Below, in pieces: positions 61,765 through 64,000 of a DNA stretch of 64,000 nucleotides. The translations under genes and the position numbers were made by a program. Under the pieces are notes generated by a model. The model saw only the letters and a program-made list of their open reading frames with translations, searched no databases and was not told the origin of the DNA. The DNA comes from Paraspadella gotoi (Eukaryota; Chaetognatha). The stretch lies in assembly GCA_051294375.1 (NCBI GenBank), contig CM119269.1, forward strand, positions 8,119,225-8,183,224, written 5' to 3'. Positions within the stretch are counted from its first letter, which is position 1. Every line of letters starts with the position of its first letter.

Positions 61765-64000
61765 AGAGTTAGCGGGCGCGGCGTCGATCGTGGCCGAGCT
61801 CGGTGGGGAAAACGGGCGTCGCTTCTTTGGGGAAAGGGGCGCCGGTTTGTGGAGGGAGGGGCGTGGGTTTTGTGAGTTTTGGGCTCTCCTTCGTGGGGAA
61901 CTGAATAGCTCTAAATTCTTATATAAATAGCCAATTTTATTACCACAAAAGTGGTATTTAGGGCCTATTGCATCAAGCTTTTTTATTTTTTGACGAAAAA
62001 AGCCTATTACATGGACGGAATTTTCATGCTTTTTGCTCAAGGGGCATATTTTTCAAAAAAATGACTGAGCTGAATTCAAAACAGTTTAAACTTTATAAAG
62101 AGAGAAAAAAAATTGCGGAATTTTTTAGCAAAAGAAGGTTACGTTGTAATTTTTTAACTATTATTTTCACTCACACGCTTTTTAAACTCGAGTCTGTTTA
62201 CAGTTTAATTAACGGTTTCCTCTGTTCATTTGTTTGACTCGTAACGTCAGCCTCGTTTTCGCGATTCTATCTTCCCGAAAAATTAATAATCATTGGGCGG
62301 GGACGAATGCGCGATGCTTGGCAATGAGCCGTGTTGCTTGGCAATGAGCCTAGTAGCTTGGCTTTTAGTTGATATCTAAGCGTGAATCGTAGGCAATAAA
62401 GTAAAAGTATTTTAGCTAATTAGTATGGAATTATTAACGTATCGTTCGTACATTTGTAACAACGTGCTATCTGTGTATAATAGAAATTACTATTAAGTAT
62501 TTTGATATTTTCTTTCTAACTGCATTATTCATTGTATTTTGTCCGCAGCTTTTACTGTTTAATTCTCATTCACACTCTTTAAATAAAATTTATGTAATCC
62601 GAAATCACTCGCTTTTTTCACGAAAAGAACGGGGACTAATGAGTGGAGGAGAGGGAAAGAGAGCGGGAGATGGAGAGGAAGAGACGAAGAGAGAGAGAGG
62701 AGAGAGAGAGAGAGGAGAGGAGAGGAGGAGGAGAGAGAAGAGGGAGAGAGAGAGGAGAGAGAGGAGAAAGGAGAGAGAGAGAGAAGAGAGAGAGAGAGGT
62801 GTGTTACTCACTCTTTTTTATCCTTTTTTCCGCTTCGTCGTCGTCGTAGTCTCGTCATATTTCGTCGTCACCGCCGTCGGCGTTCTTGTTCCGCAATCGC
62901 ACATATCACGCGCGTTGCCTCACGGACGCGTCGTCGTCGTCGTCGTCGTAGTCATCTACGTCATCGTCGTTATCGAGATAGACGTTCGTCGTCGTCCTCT
63001 TCATCGTCGTCATTCTTTGGATGTCGTCGCCTGCAACGTCGTCGTCATCGTCGTCGTCGTCGTCGTTTTTCTACTCATCGTCGTCGTCATAGTCATAGTT
63101 CTGGCAGTCTTCTTCTTGGTCGTCGTCGTCGTCGTCGTCTTCGGCTGTCGTCGCCTCCCAAAAAAATCGCTCTCTCACTCCTTCGCTTCGTCTCCACAAT
63201 TTCCAGCGCCTGATTCGCCTGATTTCGTCTGATTTCGTATGACTTCGCCTGATTTCGCCTGATTTGGCCTCGAACACGTTTTCTTTTTCACTCAACAGTC
63301 AAGACTGTTGATGTGACCTGTTGATTGTCATTCAGTCAGACTCGTTGAACTTTTCATTAATTGTTTTGATTCCATTTTGAATTTACTGATTTAGCTATTT
63401 TTTACTATTTGTTAAATTTATTTTCAATATCGTTAATTTTTTTATTCAATTTTATAAATTTTTTATCTGTTATGAATTTCAAATTTTTATTTTTAATTTA
63501 GTTTTTAGTTTTACGATTTTATTCCATGTTTTTATTTGATTTTTTTATTTTAATATATCAAATAATTTCTTTCTTTTTTCTTTTTAACATTCATTATCTA
63601 TTTGAACCTCAAGTTCGCTTTCGGAAACTTTTTTCGACATAAAAAAAAGTTTCTTATATCTAAACATTTTTCTTTATTTTAAGTAATAAACAAAATCAAG
63701 AGGAGAGTATCATAGTCATTTCGCTCGCGCCACGAAGTATTACGCCACCGATTTTGTCCTTGATTCAGAAACGTCTCAACTACTTAACGCCACCGAATGC
63801 TCCCATAATCATCACTTCTTTAATTTAACCTTATCTAAAAATTCCGACTCACAATTTTAACTACACAAATAAAACTTTGTCGCATGAGAATCCCAAATAT
63901 GACGATACTAAAATTAAAACGAGACTAAAACTCTTTCGAAATTAAAATTAAAAGTCAAGTCTTATATTGGGCCCAACGCCAAACGTCTTCGTCCATCCAT
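61765..64000. other. 3' flank of the A-T-R-R gene
   Basis: No further gene is visible. A possible AATAAA signal is at 62395-62400. Then come (GA)n at about 62645-62795, a (GTC)n-rich stretch at about 62830-63150 and AT-rich sequence to the end. The long valine-rich frame over 62830-63150 is only the translation of (GTC)n. Confidence 0.5.
62395..62400 (+). terminator. Candidate polyadenylation signal of the A-T-R-R gene
   Basis: AATAAA about 630 bases after the stop codon. Other AT-rich variants exist nearer the stop, so the assignment is tentative. Confidence 0.3.

Noticed and set aside
62639-63295. 197-codon + strand frame and an aspartate-rich minus frame
   Set aside because: Composed of (GA)n and (GTC)n/(GAC)n repeats.

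Overview
The window is animal nuclear DNA. Its genes are split into many short exons by GT-AG introns, which are packed with (CT)n/(GA)n, (ATC)n and (ATTC)n microsatellites. The families present (FMRFamide-receptor-like class A GPCRs, a rhamnose-type lectin, an astacin protease, a two-TM channel-auxiliary-type protein) point to an invertebrate. I cannot fix the phylum. Three N gaps and several one-base phase breaks inside otherwise well-formed exons suggest a long-read assembly with residual indels. All recognised genes are on the + strand.

Layout: 1-3.1 kb holds decayed repeats. From 3.1 to 27.4 kb lie three tandem paralogous class A GPCR genes (3113-11466, 15489-20977, 21932-27383); the second and third are close paralogs and the first is divergent. 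A secreted two-domain SUEL/rhamnose-binding-type lectin lies at 29744-31616. A secreted astacin-type zinc metalloprotease lies at 33124-37209; its second intron is filled by a roughly 30-copy, 41-bp minisatellite whose unit copies the exon-2 end together with its 5' splice site. A two-transmembrane protein with a cysteine-rich glycosylated loop, like BK-channel beta subunits or TipE, lies at 37878-42583. A poorly resolved stretch with a 228-N gap and orphan exons (43.6-45.0 kb) follows.

The most notable locus is 47133-61764. It is one gene of about 27 exons encoding a roughly 1,320-residue NRPS-like enzyme with domain order adenylation (A), carrier protein (T), thioester reductase (R1) and classical short-chain dehydrogenase (R2). 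This A-T-R-R architecture is that of the fungal ATRR enzyme, which reduces glycine betaine to choline through betaine aldehyde. The A domain here lacks the usual A4 aspartate that binds an alpha-amino group, which fits a carboxylate without a free amine. I propose an animal carboxylate-to-alcohol reductase, possibly a betaine-to-choline salvage enzyme.

The genes do not form a pathway together. The coherent units are the GPCR array and the single multidomain reductase. Structural oddities include a 598-bp foldback element with a candidate target-site duplication, a telomere-like-repeat foldback element in two copies, inverted arms around one GPCR exon, a tandem duplication of ATRR exon 2, and paired GA/CT tracts at the two ends of introns.
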